From assembly GCA_039908535.1 (NCBI GenBank), contig JAMOAW010000055.1, positions 1-42,098 on the forward strand: a stretch of DNA of 42,098 bases, in the 5' to 3' direction. Below the pieces are notes generated by a model. It had not been told where the DNA came from. It did not search any database and worked only from the letters and a program-made list of their open reading frames with translations. This document shows, in pieces, positions 32,866 through 40,967 of this stretch; within the stretch, counting starts at the first letter, position 1; every line of letters starts with the position of its first letter. Origin of the DNA: JAMOAW01 sp039908535. GTDB lineage: Bacteria; Pseudomonadota; Magnetococcia; Magnetococcales; JADFZT01. Made by a program: the position numbers and the translations under genes.

Positions 32866-33930
32866 TTATTTTTTAATAACATCTCCTACTTGATTCCAAT
32901 ATTCCAAGGGGAGTTCGGTAGCCATCTTGAGGGCTCCAGCACAACCAGAAAAAACTGGATCAGCAACTCGGACAATGCTGATATCGCCATACTCGGCCAA
33001 ACCTTGGGCAATCATGGCATCTAATCCGAGCATCCGCGATCCTCCACCCGCAAGGATAATGTTGCCTAAAGCCTCTTCTTGATCATCTGGGTCAAAGGTG
33101 GTGATGAGTTCTTGGACGCTCTCAATGATGCCAGGGACAATGGATTCGCAGGCAGCACGCAGTTCACGGCTGACATTAAAGGCTTGCGGTTTGCCACCAG
33201 CACGCAGTTGCACGATCACCTCTTGGCTGCTTTGACCTTTATCTCTATGGAAAAAATCACCAACAAAACCATACCGATCCTTGATTTTTTGCGCCAAAAT
33301 AGAGGTCATTTGCACATTTGGATAGGATTCGGTGATGGCGTTGGCCAAAAATTGATCCACATGGTTACCCGCTTTTAAAAGGGTAATTTGATCGTCAGAG
33401 TTGGGAATGGTGCCTTTCATCGCACAGATATCGGTCGTACCAGCCCCGATGTCAATGATAATAGCGTTAGTTAATCTATCCAGACCATAGGCTACCATGA
33501 AGGGTTCGGAAACCACCATGGAATAGCTCATAAGTTCATTCGTAATACGAAGAAGTTGGTTTTTATTGGAAATAGAGGCTCGAGCAGGGACACCAACGAT
33601 ACCGCAGACTTGTTCATCTGGTTGCGGATTGGCTGTGGCCACGGCATGACGGATGAGTTCGTGAGCGGCTTCGGAGTCTTTGTCGCTGGCCTCTTTAAGA
33701 ACACCATCTTGGAGGGGAAAGAATAGATTCAGGTAAGAACGTTTGCTAATCGCCTCTTCGCCAACAACACTGGTGCGGTCAAGTAATTTGACACCAATGA
33801 TGTCCTTTGGATATCCCACCACAGAACGAACCTGTTCTTTGGAGCCTCGACTTGACATCACCGTGGTTCGCGAGGTGCCGAGATCAATGCCTAGAAAAAG
33901 CGGTTTGTAACCTGATTTAATATTTTCCAT
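32866..33930 (-). CDS. mamK: MamK actin-like filament protein
   Basis: 354 residues. All actin/HSP70-type nucleotide motifs are present: phosphate-1 LFLGIDLGTSRTTVM, phosphate-2 AIIIDIGAGTTDICAMKG, adenosine NIILAGGGSRMLGL. MamK hallmarks are SVVGYPKDIIGVKLL, RSYLNLFFPLQDGVL, IVGVPARAS and VVSEPFMVAYGLD, which match remembered Magnetospirillum MamK closely. MamK polymerises into dynamic cytoplasmic filaments that align and segregate the magnetosome chain. ATG 33930 is preferred to TTG 33942 (GAGAGA lies in the latter's codons). No other classical mam genes (mamA, B, E, M, O, Q) appear in the window. Genes around it encode envelope and coiled-coil proteins. Confidence 0.93.
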   Translation of the reverse strand: MENIKSGYKPLFLGIDLGTSRTTVMSSRGSKEQVRSVVGYPKDIIGVKLLDRTSVVGEEAISKRSYLNLFFPLQDGVLKEASDKDSEAAHELIRHAVATANPQPDEQVCGIVGVPARASISNKNQLLRITNELMSYSMVVSEPFMVAYGLDRLTNAIIIDIGAGTTDICAMKGTIPNSDDQITLLKAGNHVDQFLANAITESYPNVQMTSILAQKIKDRYGFVGDFFHRDKGQSSQEVIVQLRAGGKPQAFNVSRELRAACESIVPGIIESVQELITTFDPDDQEEALGNIILAGGGSRMLGLDAMIAQGLAEYGDISIVRVADPVFSGCAGALKMATELPLEYWNQVGDVIKK

Positions 33931-33942
33931 AGATTCTCTCAA

Positions 33943-34254
33943 GGATCAGTTAAAGATGATAGGACGTGTTATGGATAAAAAACAAAGCATCAATCCTGTC
34001 GGGCAAAAGATTAAAAAATTATTTCAAGGGGATGGTTTTTCGCCCCCTTTATTATTCCATGAATAGCATAGTTTAAACAGATTTTTTTTTTTACAATATT
34101 AAATAAACTACATTTGCACAGCGTTTGGCAAGTAAATTTTTATTGGAAACAGAGGTCAGTTGAAAAAAATGATAAAATAATTTGCAAAAGGAGGCCTCCC
34201 CCTAGGGGGAAGAATCTATTTTTCATGGGCGTGATTTGGTTAAAATATAAAAAA
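33943..34254. other. Gene-free leader of mamK
   Basis: AT-rich. It contains a GGCCTCCCCCTAGGGGGAAG palindrome at ~34194-34213 and, nearer mamK, GTCGGGCAAAAGATTAAAAA with GGGGATGG...CGCCCCC (33998-34047), which look like a worn family-1 remnant. It probably carries a separate mamK promoter, since the 312-bp gap with hairpins is unlike the close spacing elsewhere in the cluster. Confidence 0.5.
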
Positions 34255-34650
34255 TTAACCTCTTTTTTGTGATCGAGAGGGTTGTTTTTGAATCTCTAAA
34301 CGAAGTTTTCCAAGCTGGGCCGCTAAGGCTCGGCCTTGTTCACGAGAAAGGTTGCCTTTGGCAACCGCTGATTGAATTTTATCCATGGCCCGATCTAAAT
34401 CCTCTTTTTTACGCAAGTCGGTCAAATTTAACCAAGAAGGAATTTCTCCTATATCAGCAGGAAAATGAAAGGGGGGGATAGCGGGTGAAGCGGCTGGCAA
34501 GGGGAGAGGATTATTGTTTTCGGTTTTGGTGTTTGGAGTATGTAAACGTTGCAAAAGAGCTTGGCCAGCTTGGGTGGATTGGCGGTCAGATGTGTATGGA
34601 TTATCTGATTTATGACGGACAATAGATGGTTTCTCTGGCGGTGATTTCAT
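34255..34650 (-). CDS. Hypothetical soluble protein
   Basis: 131 residues. The N-terminal half is low-complexity and Pro/Asn-rich (likely disordered). The C-terminal half is helical: LNLTDLRKKEDLDRAMDKIQ, SAVAKGNLSREQGRALAAQL, then Lys/Arg-rich to the end. No membrane segment or known domain. It could be an adaptor that binds the filament or membrane proteins, but nothing in the sequence shows that. It follows a terminator on the same strand, so it probably starts the downstream unit with mamK. Confidence 0.6.
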   Translation of the reverse strand: MKSPPEKPSIVRHKSDNPYTSDRQSTQAGQALLQRLHTPNTKTENNNPLPLPAASPAIPPFHFPADIGEIPSWLNLTDLRKKEDLDRAMDKIQSAVAKGNLSREQGRALAAQLGKLRLEIQKQPSRSQKRG

Positions 34651-34878
34651 GACAGCACCTCTTGTACCGAAAGGGTTTTAATAAAAATGATTTGCGTTTG
34701 GAAGTTGCTTTGTAATTGGCAAAAAAATCGCCTTAAAGCTCACGCGTTGGGCTTTAAGAGTCAATTTAGAGGAAATATTATCTGTAAAATTGCCGAAATC
34801 AAGGGAAAAAACCTGTCTGCTGATCTAAATTGGTGGGGATCATTGCGCCGATTTGGTATCGGATTCTTTGTTGGATAA
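34651..34878. other. Intergenic space with terminator
   Basis: Contains the leftward terminator at 34721-34758. A rightward open frame of 63 codons at 34687 is not believed: there is no ribosome-binding site, no domain, and it reads through the terminator. A promoter for the gene ending at 34255 should lie between 34651 and 34720. Confidence 0.5.
34721..34758 (-). terminator. Rho-independent terminator after the TPR gene
   Basis: Read leftward: CTTAAAGC, an 11-nt loop, GCTTTAAG, GCGA and then a run of seven T. It divides the motor-like genes (34879-40967) from the mamK unit (30513-34650), although some read-through is possible. Confidence 0.75.
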
Positions 34879-35391
34879 TCAATCTGGGGGGGGCGTAGGT
34901 GAAAATGAAGGATTTTTTATGTTGGACATTTCGGTTTGCAGCTGTATGGCCAGCGCATGAGTGGCTCCATATTTTTTTATGACAAGGCCTAAGGCGTTTT
35001 TATAGAGTTCTTCCGCCAAGGAATAGCGGTGATAATGGGCATCTATGCGCGCCATTTGGATCCAATGGGGGAGAATATCGAAAGCGGTTGCCCCTTGGCT
35101 TTGTTGGACGATATTTGTGGCATGTTGCACCAGGGGCTCGGCTTCGGCATAACGGTTAAGGCTGAGATAAAGATTGGATAAAGCAACCAAGGCCGGAAGA
35201 GTTCGCGGGTCGTTGGGACCAAAACTCTTTGCGGCACTGCGCAAGTTATCCCAAGCTGCACCTAAAGAGAGGGGGATGGCTTGCCCATCTGTTGTGGCAG
35301 AGAGAGGCTTGATCGACAACCAGAACCATAGTGTAAATAAAATAAGTAGAATGAGAGTGGGTTGGGATCGTATGGATAATCTTTGACTCAT
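34879..35391 (-). CDS. TPR-repeat protein with N-terminal membrane anchor or signal
   Basis: 170 residues. An N-terminal hydrophobic segment (TLILLILFTLWFWLSI, ~12-27) is followed by at least two TPR-like units: TLPALVALSNLYLSLNRYAE..AEPLVQHA and ILPHWIQMARIDAHYHRYSL..AEELYKNALGLVIKKYG, similar to kinesin-light-chain-type TPRs. Likely periplasmic. It differs from MamA, which is soluble and made of more TPRs. It is the last gene before the terminator, 34 bp after the MotB/OmpA-like gene. A scaffold for the wall-facing part of the complex is plausible. Confidence 0.72.
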   Translation of the reverse strand: MSQRLSIRSQPTLILLILFTLWFWLSIKPLSATTDGQAIPLSLGAAWDNLRSAAKSFGPNDPRTLPALVALSNLYLSLNRYAEAEPLVQHATNIVQQSQGATAFDILPHWIQMARIDAHYHRYSLAEELYKNALGLVIKKYGATHALAIQLQTEMSNIKNPSFSPTPPPD

Positions 35392-35425
35392 GTCTGTCTT
35401 CTTACACCCCCTTTTTTAAATAATA

Positions 35426-36628
35426 TTAGCTCTCTGGTGAGGAAAATTGAAAGCGTAATTCGACTCGACTGGGGGATTTATTCTTATCCAAGGTTTTATT
35501 GGCATAACCATGAACCCGGAAGAGCAATTGATTTTTATCGTTGCGTAACGATCCCAATTGGGGATTTTTTTCTAAAAGTGTTTGATACGCAGCAACACCT
35601 CGTTTTACCGATAATTTCCAATTGTTGCGGAATCTTGCCGACCCAGCAACAGCCCATTTGGCATGGCCTTCAATTAAAATGGCATTCAGCTTTTCTGCGC
35701 GTGTGGGGGTTGGACATTGGTTATTGCGAGGTGTGGAAAAAGGGGTGTTTAAATAACATGGGAGTAATTCCGTCAATATTTTGCTTAAATGGTGAAATTG
35801 CAATTTTTGCTTGGGTTCTATCTTAGAATCTCCTTGTTGGAAATCAAATGCCTTTGGAATATAAAGTGCGGATTGATGTGTATCAATTTGTACCGATATC
35901 CCTTTTTGAGTCAATCTTTTTTTAAATTCTGTCAAAAAATTGGTCGATTTGATTGCTAAATTAGGGGCAGAAGGGGGAGGAATAAAGGATTCGACATCAA
36001 GTTCAGGCTCCAAACTAGGCTCTTCAGTCTGTTGGGGGGAGGCACTGGTGAGTGCTTTTGCCGATTGAATCTGTTCGGCAAGTAACTTTTTGGAATCGGC
36101 AACCAGAATCTCCTCCAGCGTTTGCATGGGGAGGGCTTGATTGTTGGTGGGCGGTAGTCCAGGTGCAAATATATTAAATGGCTCCGTTGATCCTGTCGCT
36201 GACGGTGGTTTCATTTCCGGGTTGGGTTGGAATGTGGGAGGTGCAAAAGCTTGGTTTTGAATTTTCAATTGATTTAAAAATTGGGCATTATTGGCCATCA
36301 GGTGATCCATTTGGGCCGAAAGTTTCCAACTTAGTCGATGGATTTGCTCCATCTGTTCCGAAAATTGTAAAAAAAGCGAGCTATCTTGAGGGGCGATGGT
36401 CTGCGGATACTGGGGCGGAACCAAAGCATTCTCTTGGGTTGGTTGTGGTTGAGGAGGGGGTAAGGTCGGCGGTGTTTCTAGGCTAAAACCAGTATACCCC
36501 AAAGGTTTTGTCATCTTGGCCACCCGGTCATTGAAGACAAACACTGCCCATAAAATGAGAAACAAAAATAAAAATCCAGCGATAAGTTCTGTCCAAAATA
36601 CCGGCAGGGTACTTTCAGATTTTCTCAT
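35426..36628 (-). CDS. MotB/ZorB-like protein with OmpA-type C-terminal domain
   Basis: 400 residues. N-terminus PVFWTELIAGFLFLFLILWA (~10-29) is a single membrane helix placed as in MotB/ZorB stators, with Glu where those families carry the proton- or sodium-binding Asp. A Pro/Gln-rich linker and short coiled coil follow. The C-terminal ~165 residues are OmpA/MotB-like: LYIPKAFDFQQGDSKI, AILIEGHAKWAVAG, NNWKLSVKRGVAAYQTLL, VHGYANKTLDKNKSPSRVEL. The usual GHTD reads GHAK, so a key peptidoglycan-binding Asp is missing. Follows the long coiled-coil gene by 16 bp; probable partner of the MotA/ZorA-like protein. Confidence 0.75.
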   Translation of the reverse strand: MRKSESTLPVFWTELIAGFLFLFLILWAVFVFNDRVAKMTKPLGYTGFSLETPPTLPPPQPQPTQENALVPPQYPQTIAPQDSSLFLQFSEQMEQIHRLSWKLSAQMDHLMANNAQFLNQLKIQNQAFAPPTFQPNPEMKPPSATGSTEPFNIFAPGLPPTNNQALPMQTLEEILVADSKKLLAEQIQSAKALTSASPQQTEEPSLEPELDVESFIPPPSAPNLAIKSTNFLTEFKKRLTQKGISVQIDTHQSALYIPKAFDFQQGDSKIEPKQKLQFHHLSKILTELLPCYLNTPFSTPRNNQCPTPTRAEKLNAILIEGHAKWAVAGSARFRNNWKLSVKRGVAAYQTLLEKNPQLGSLRNDKNQLLFRVHGYANKTLDKNKSPSRVELRFQFSSPES

Positions 36629-36644
36629 GGGAAAGCCTTAGGGT

Positions 36645-38810
36645 CTATTGGGGTTTATTGAGCAAAAAGTGCTTTGGTTTGACTCCTTGGAAGAAGCTTT
36701 GCACCAGATCAAGGGGCAATCCATCTGCAGTTTTGGAATGTTCTGCGGTCTCGAAGGGGCTTCGGTTGGCGGTCGCTTCAGATGTAGGGGCGGCAGGCGG
36801 CAATTTGGGCACATGATTGGGTGAAATGGTGAGAATGGGTTCTCTTTTGATTGGTTTGTGGTGTTGGTTAAATTCTTCCAGCAGATCTGTAAAACCATGG
36901 GGCACCTCTGGCAGGGCAATCTTCACTTTGCTCGGGTGGGATTCCTGGCGGCTTTCATGCAGAAAATGCGCCAAGTTTGAAAATGCTAAATCCAAAAATT
37001 TTAAGTTGGCAGGAATCTCAGTGAGAGAATCCATGAGTTTGCCAATCTCTTCGCCAAGTTGAGAGACAAGTTGCGTAAAGGGGGGCAAAGAGGTAGAAAC
37101 ACCAGAATCTGACAAATTTTCCATGCGTTGTAAAATTTGGGTAACTGGTTGGGCTTGACTGCCAAAAAGCAGATCCATTTCCACCTGAATATGGTTTAAA
37201 ATATTGGTCAGCTTCGACTTGGGGGGGGTCTCAGGCTCGGATAGCGAGGAGGAAGGCCGCCAAGGAACGGGGGAAAGGGGGAGCACTGGTGGTGGTCCAG
37301 GAGGCGTTTGCAGGGCTTCTGGGGTGGTGGTAATGGGGGCTTCCAACGCGGGCGGCATAATCGACTCTTTGATCTCAACAGTCAAACTCTTCTCTGGTTC
37401 GGGTGCGGTGGCTTGGGGGAGTGGTTGTGGATCGAGAGTTAAAGAGACGCTCTCTGGTTCTTCTGCCGGTTGAGAAAGGGTCGGTAGTCCTTGAATTTTT
37501 TCTGTTTGCGGCGCATCTATCCCCTTTTGGAGATGCAAACTCATGGCTTGTTGAATGGTTTGCCGGTGGTCCTCCATAAGGCGTGCACTCTCTTCGCGTA
37601 ATGCCTCTAAAATGGGTGTCAGCAGATTACGGTTTTTAAGATTTTCGGCGATAATCGCGTTTTCATTGCGAATGGTCGCCAGAATTGGTTCAATTAAGGT
37701 GATATCAATGGAGGGTTTCTCCTGTAAAGAGTGGTCTTTTAGATGTTCTTGAAGAGTGTGCAAAAGATCGTCTGGAACTCTAGCGGGCTGCTGTAGTTGT
37801 AGCGAAAGTTGCGTCACTTTTTCCTGGAGGGCGTTTAAAAGGGTGGCGGTCAGATCATTGGTGGCGGTTTGCGATCTGAGGGAGCTTTGTTGTGTCAGCT
37901 CTTTTAATTGTCTGTCCATCGTTGCTAAGCTCTGCTTCATCTGTGTGATATCCGCCGTTTCGCTGCGGATAGCCGCAAGAATTGGTTCAATAAAGGCACG
38001 ATCAGGTGTGGTGGGTTCTTTATGCAAAGAGTGATTTTCCAGATGATCTTTAAGGGCGATGGTCAGAGTATCGGTGGCGGGTTGCAAGGAGAAAGAGTCT
38101 CGTTGCGCGAGCTCTTTTAAGTGTTTATCTATCGCTGTTAAGCTCTGCTCCATGGCCTGGAGTGGTTTTAGAGTCAGTCGGGTCAACTCTGCCCGCAGGG
38201 CGTCCCAATTTGGTTGGGAGAGGTACTCTTGCTGGAGCTTTTTTAGGAGAGCAGCGGATTCGGCCTGTAGCGATTTTAGAATGGGTTCCAAAGTTGTAGA
38301 GGGTAACGGTGATTCCTTTTGTTCTATTGTTTGTTCTAATTGATGGGTCATCGCGGTCATTTCGGCGCGCAGGATACGCAGTAGCGTGTCATCGTTGGCA
38401 GGTATAACTTTATTTTGATTGATCAATTCGCTAAGGGTATGGATCAGGCGGTGCTCCTGTTGAGCCAATTGTTGGTTTATGTGCGTTTGAAAAAGTTCTA
38501 AATGTTCCGCAGGAAACGTTGGTACCTGTATTTTCTCGATAAGGTGTTGGCTCTGAGTGTGTATGGCTTGTAATATGGGAGATAAAATCGATTCTGGTTG
38601 GACCGCGACAGAAATGTGTGCCAACTCTTCTTTGATAAAAACATTGTCCGTCTGTATGGCCTCTCGGATATTGGCAGTGAGATCTAATGGCAGGAGAGGT
38701 TGCATGAATTCGGCGGCAGAATCGTTTTGTAAAAGAGGCTCAATTTGGTTAAACAGGCGATCTTGATTGGCTTTAATCTCCTGTAAAACAGTTTCTATGT
38801 GTTCTGTCAT
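36645..38810 (-). CDS. Long coiled-coil protein (possible tail of the MotA/ZorA-like protein)
   Basis: About 721 residues from ATG 38810; an open frame continues upstream to a TTG at 38855. Almost entirely heptad-like helix rich in Gln, Glu and Leu with recurring units (LEPILKSLQAESAALLKKLQ, IEPILAAIRSETADITQMKQ, LTPILEALREESARLMEDHR). A Pro-rich stretch follows (TPPGPPPVLPLSPVPWRPSS), then a helical C-terminus. No membrane segment. ATG 38810 overlaps the stop of the channel-like gene (ATGA). The 15 codons before this ATG (EISTQHASLPKESG) are homologous to a repeat unit inside the channel-like protein, which suggests that the two were once one polypeptide. Confidence 0.75.
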   Translation of the reverse strand: MTEHIETVLQEIKANQDRLFNQIEPLLQNDSAAEFMQPLLPLDLTANIREAIQTDNVFIKEELAHISVAVQPESILSPILQAIHTQSQHLIEKIQVPTFPAEHLELFQTHINQQLAQQEHRLIHTLSELINQNKVIPANDDTLLRILRAEMTAMTHQLEQTIEQKESPLPSTTLEPILKSLQAESAALLKKLQQEYLSQPNWDALRAELTRLTLKPLQAMEQSLTAIDKHLKELAQRDSFSLQPATDTLTIALKDHLENHSLHKEPTTPDRAFIEPILAAIRSETADITQMKQSLATMDRQLKELTQQSSLRSQTATNDLTATLLNALQEKVTQLSLQLQQPARVPDDLLHTLQEHLKDHSLQEKPSIDITLIEPILATIRNENAIIAENLKNRNLLTPILEALREESARLMEDHRQTIQQAMSLHLQKGIDAPQTEKIQGLPTLSQPAEEPESVSLTLDPQPLPQATAPEPEKSLTVEIKESIMPPALEAPITTTPEALQTPPGPPPVLPLSPVPWRPSSSLSEPETPPKSKLTNILNHIQVEMDLLFGSQAQPVTQILQRMENLSDSGVSTSLPPFTQLVSQLGEEIGKLMDSLTEIPANLKFLDLAFSNLAHFLHESRQESHPSKVKIALPEVPHGFTDLLEEFNQHHKPIKREPILTISPNHVPKLPPAAPTSEATANRSPFETAEHSKTADGLPLDLVQSFFQGVKPKHFLLNKPQ

Positions 38811-40216
38811 ACCACTCTCTTTGGGAAGGGAGGCGTGTTGGGTAGAAATCTCCAAAAAAGAAGATCCATGGGAGATGCCATCGCAGCGGTCATCTCTATG
38901 GGGGTGTCGGGACGGATTTGAGTTAGGTGTTGGGTGATTTGTGCGTGATTGGCCGCAAGTGCTTGGTAAACGCTCTCTTGGGAGTGGGCGTGTTGGGTGG
39001 AAATTTCTAAAAACTCCTGACGTAAGAGCGCGGTTTCCGCTTGAATGGAGTCTCGAACGGTGGCAAGAAGATCCATGGGAGATGCCATCGCAGCGGTCAT
39101 CTCTGTCGGGGCGTCGGGGCGGATTTGATTTAGGTGTTGGGTGAGCTGTGCGTGATTGGTCACAAGTGCTTGGTAAATGGATTCTAAACGTTCGTTTACT
39201 GCTAATCTTTCCTCGCCGTCTACTCCCAAAAAGAGGGGAGCTTGGGCAGGGGTCAGCGTTTTTTGAATGTCAGATAATAGCGTTACAATTTGTTCCAGAG
39301 CCGTTGATGTCTTGGTCAATTGCAAAGAGATATTCTCCTGTTCCACCAGAGGAGTCAGGTTGTCGGTGATCGTTTGTGCTGTTTTTTGATTGAGATGGGT
39401 CATGGTTTGCTCTAGTTGGTCGGCAAATTGGTTGAATTTATGGTCTACATGAAGAGGATCATAGGAAGGGATTCCTAAAGAAAGGTCGGTAGAATCGGTA
39501 GATAAACCCGGTTGGGGAGGAGGGGTGAATTCCATCAGGGTTTCTTCTCCTGTCTTTTGCAGGATCCCATCGTTGAGCAGGTCACACATTTGGTCAAGGA
39601 GCTTTTTAATCAGAAATTCGTGCCGTTTTACCCGCCAGGAGTAGATGATGGCGGCCAGAATGCCGCTAAAGGAGGCCATAAATTTAAAAAAGGCCATCCG
39701 TAACAATCCTTGCAAGGCCTCTCCAGAGGAGTAAATATCTTGGGCTTGGATTTCTCGTGTGGCAAAATAGATGGCACCGATCAGACCAATAAAGGTAAAG
39801 CCTAAGCCAATTCGCACCAGATAGGTGGGCATGGATCGGGCGTAGCGGTGATAACGTAGATCTTCTGGGGGGGTGATTAATCCCATTAGGTGAAAATAGG
39901 ATTCGGGTTTTTCCGTTCCATAAACCAAAGATCCTTTATCGGATGGGTGGAGTGTTTTGCGAAATTGGTTCCAAGCCGGTTCGGTGATGGGATTTTGGTT
40001 GAGTTCAAAATCAATGCGTTTAAACTCTTCGCTAAAGGCTTGATAGCCACCATGGCCGTGCAAATGGAGCAGGGCATCGGAGATCCCTTTGTGGATAGGG
40101 GTGAGAAAGCGTACCTTAAATGCGGACCATTGCCAAGCGGCCCAAATAAAAAGAGCAAGGGAAAATAGCCAAGGCATCCAGGGGTGGTTGAATAAGTGAA
40201 ATATCCATTCCAGCAT
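38807..40216 (-). CDS. MotA/TolQ/ExbB-family, ZorA-like membrane protein with coiled-coil tail
   Basis: 469 residues. Predicted membrane helices at ~12-33, ~132-152 (YLVRIGLGFTFIGLIGAIYF) and ~175-195 (FFKFMASFSGILAAIIYSW), with the soluble part between the first two, fit the ZorA/MotA stator plan. After ~200 comes a coiled-coil region and then two copies of a 69-residue repeat (NHAQLTQHLNQIRPDAPTEM / NHAQITQHLTQIRPDTPIEM). The second copy breaks down after ASPMDLL, where the frame leaves the homologous one, and the protein ends in an unrelated FWRFLPNTPP tail. Likely forms an ion channel with the MotB/ZorB-like protein. No ZorC, ZorD or ZorE partner is nearby, so it is not a standard Zorya locus. 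Confidence 0.75.
   Translation of the reverse strand: MLEWIFHLFNHPWMPWLFSLALFIWAAWQWSAFKVRFLTPIHKGISDALLHLHGHGGYQAFSEEFKRIDFELNQNPITEPAWNQFRKTLHPSDKGSLVYGTEKPESYFHLMGLITPPEDLRYHRYARSMPTYLVRIGLGFTFIGLIGAIYFATREIQAQDIYSSGEALQGLLRMAFFKFMASFSGILAAIIYSWRVKRHEFLIKKLLDQMCDLLNDGILQKTGEETLMEFTPPPQPGLSTDSTDLSLGIPSYDPLHVDHKFNQFADQLEQTMTHLNQKTAQTITDNLTPLVEQENISLQLTKTSTALEQIVTLLSDIQKTLTPAQAPLFLGVDGEERLAVNERLESIYQALVTNHAQLTQHLNQIRPDAPTEMTAAMASPMDLLATVRDSIQAETALLRQEFLEISTQHAHSQESVYQALAANHAQITQHLTQIRPDTPIEMTAAMASPMDLLFWRFLPNTPPFPKRVV
38860..39177 (-). repeat. Imperfect direct duplication, 207-bp period, in the ZorA-like gene
   Basis: Two ~111-bp copies (38860-38970 and 39067-39177) both begin GAAGATCCATGGGAGATGCC on the + strand and differ by a few substitutions. 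The offset of 207 bp equals 69 codons, so it is a protein-level repeat. A neighbouring shorter match (GGCGTGTTGGGT at ~38832 and ~38987) shows the duplication extends beyond the copies, with about 50 bp missing next to copy one. Confidence 0.85.
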
Positions 40217-40313
40217 TCGGAACTCTCCTACGAGGGATGTGTTTTTATTTTAAATTTTTCGATTGTGACAACGTCGTTTGGTCCTGCCCTATTTAACCGT
40301 GGTTCGTCTGCCA

Positions 40314-40967
40314 TTATGGCGTAGGGTGCGTGGGTGTGGGTTGAATTATTTCTGGAGTTTTTCCTATGTTTGGTTCTTGAATGGGCATGTGCTGACTGGA
40401 AATGATGATGGGCTGCGTTGGGGGAAAATAGCGTAAAGCTGTAAAAAGCATTCCGGCTGTGGTTATGATCATAAGACCCAACCGAATAGTCATTCGGTAT
40501 TCAAGTTCTTTGATATCTCGTTTTAGTTCGGTTTTGCTTGCCTCGATTTTAACGTCAAGTGCTTTGATATCTCTTTGTAATTCTACCTTGGTTGCTTCAA
40601 TTTTAACGTCAAGTGCTTTGATATCTCTTTGTAATTCTACCTTGGTTGTCTCGATTTTAACATCTAATTCTTTGATATCTCGTGTTAATTTAAAATCTAA
40701 TTCTTTGATATCTCGTGTTAATTTAACATCTAATTCTTTAATATCTCGTTTCAACTCTAGGACGTGTATTTCCACACTTGTTACGTCGGCCTTGGTAGAA
40801 AGATATTCTTCCAGTTCGTGTAAATCTCGTTTGGCCGCTAGATCCTCAAGCTGGGTGAAATGGGTTTCTTTGATGGCCTCGGAGATGGCTTCGGCTTGGT
40901 TTTCCGGGATGCCTGAATTTTTGAGGCGACTGATGAAACGAAATGTGTCAAAAGTGATTGTATTCAT
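40314..40967 (-). CDS. Repetitive coiled-coil protein with C-terminal membrane helix (DUF1640/CCDC90-like)
   Basis: 217 residues. N-terminal segment SRLKNSGIPENQAEAISEAI followed by long coiled coil resembles the DUF1640 (CCDC90-like) family. The coil consists of near-identical units RDIKELDVK / RDIKALDVKIEATKVELQ, 11 or 18 residues long, encoded by near-identical DNA at ~40501-40750, so copy number may vary. A membrane helix (IRLGLMIITTAGMLFTALRYF) lies at ~160-180, then a Pro-rich tail. First gene of the leftward motor-like unit, 97 bp before the ZorA-like gene. CCDC90-type proteins in mitochondria scaffold channels; a bacterial role is unknown. Confidence 0.75.
   Translation of the reverse strand: MNTITFDTFRFISRLKNSGIPENQAEAISEAIKETHFTQLEDLAAKRDLHELEEYLSTKADVTSVEIHVLELKRDIKELDVKLTRDIKELDFKLTRDIKELDVKIETTKVELQRDIKALDVKIEATKVELQRDIKALDVKIEASKTELKRDIKELEYRMTIRLGLMIITTAGMLFTALRYFPPTQPIIISSQHMPIQEPNIGKTPEIIQPTPTHPTP

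Noticed and set aside
34687..34878. 63-codon rightward ORF
   Set aside because: Reads through a leftward terminator, no ribosome-binding site, no homology recognised.
34879..35391. MamA (magnetosome TPR protein)
   Set aside because: It has an N-terminal membrane/signal segment, is only 170 residues and its TPRs look like the kinesin-light-chain type; MamA is soluble with more TPR units.
38807..40216. A classical Zorya antiphage system
   Set aside because: ZorA/ZorB-like proteins are present, but no ZorC, ZorD helicase/nuclease or ZorE gene is nearby, and the neighbours are mamK and wall-binding proteins.
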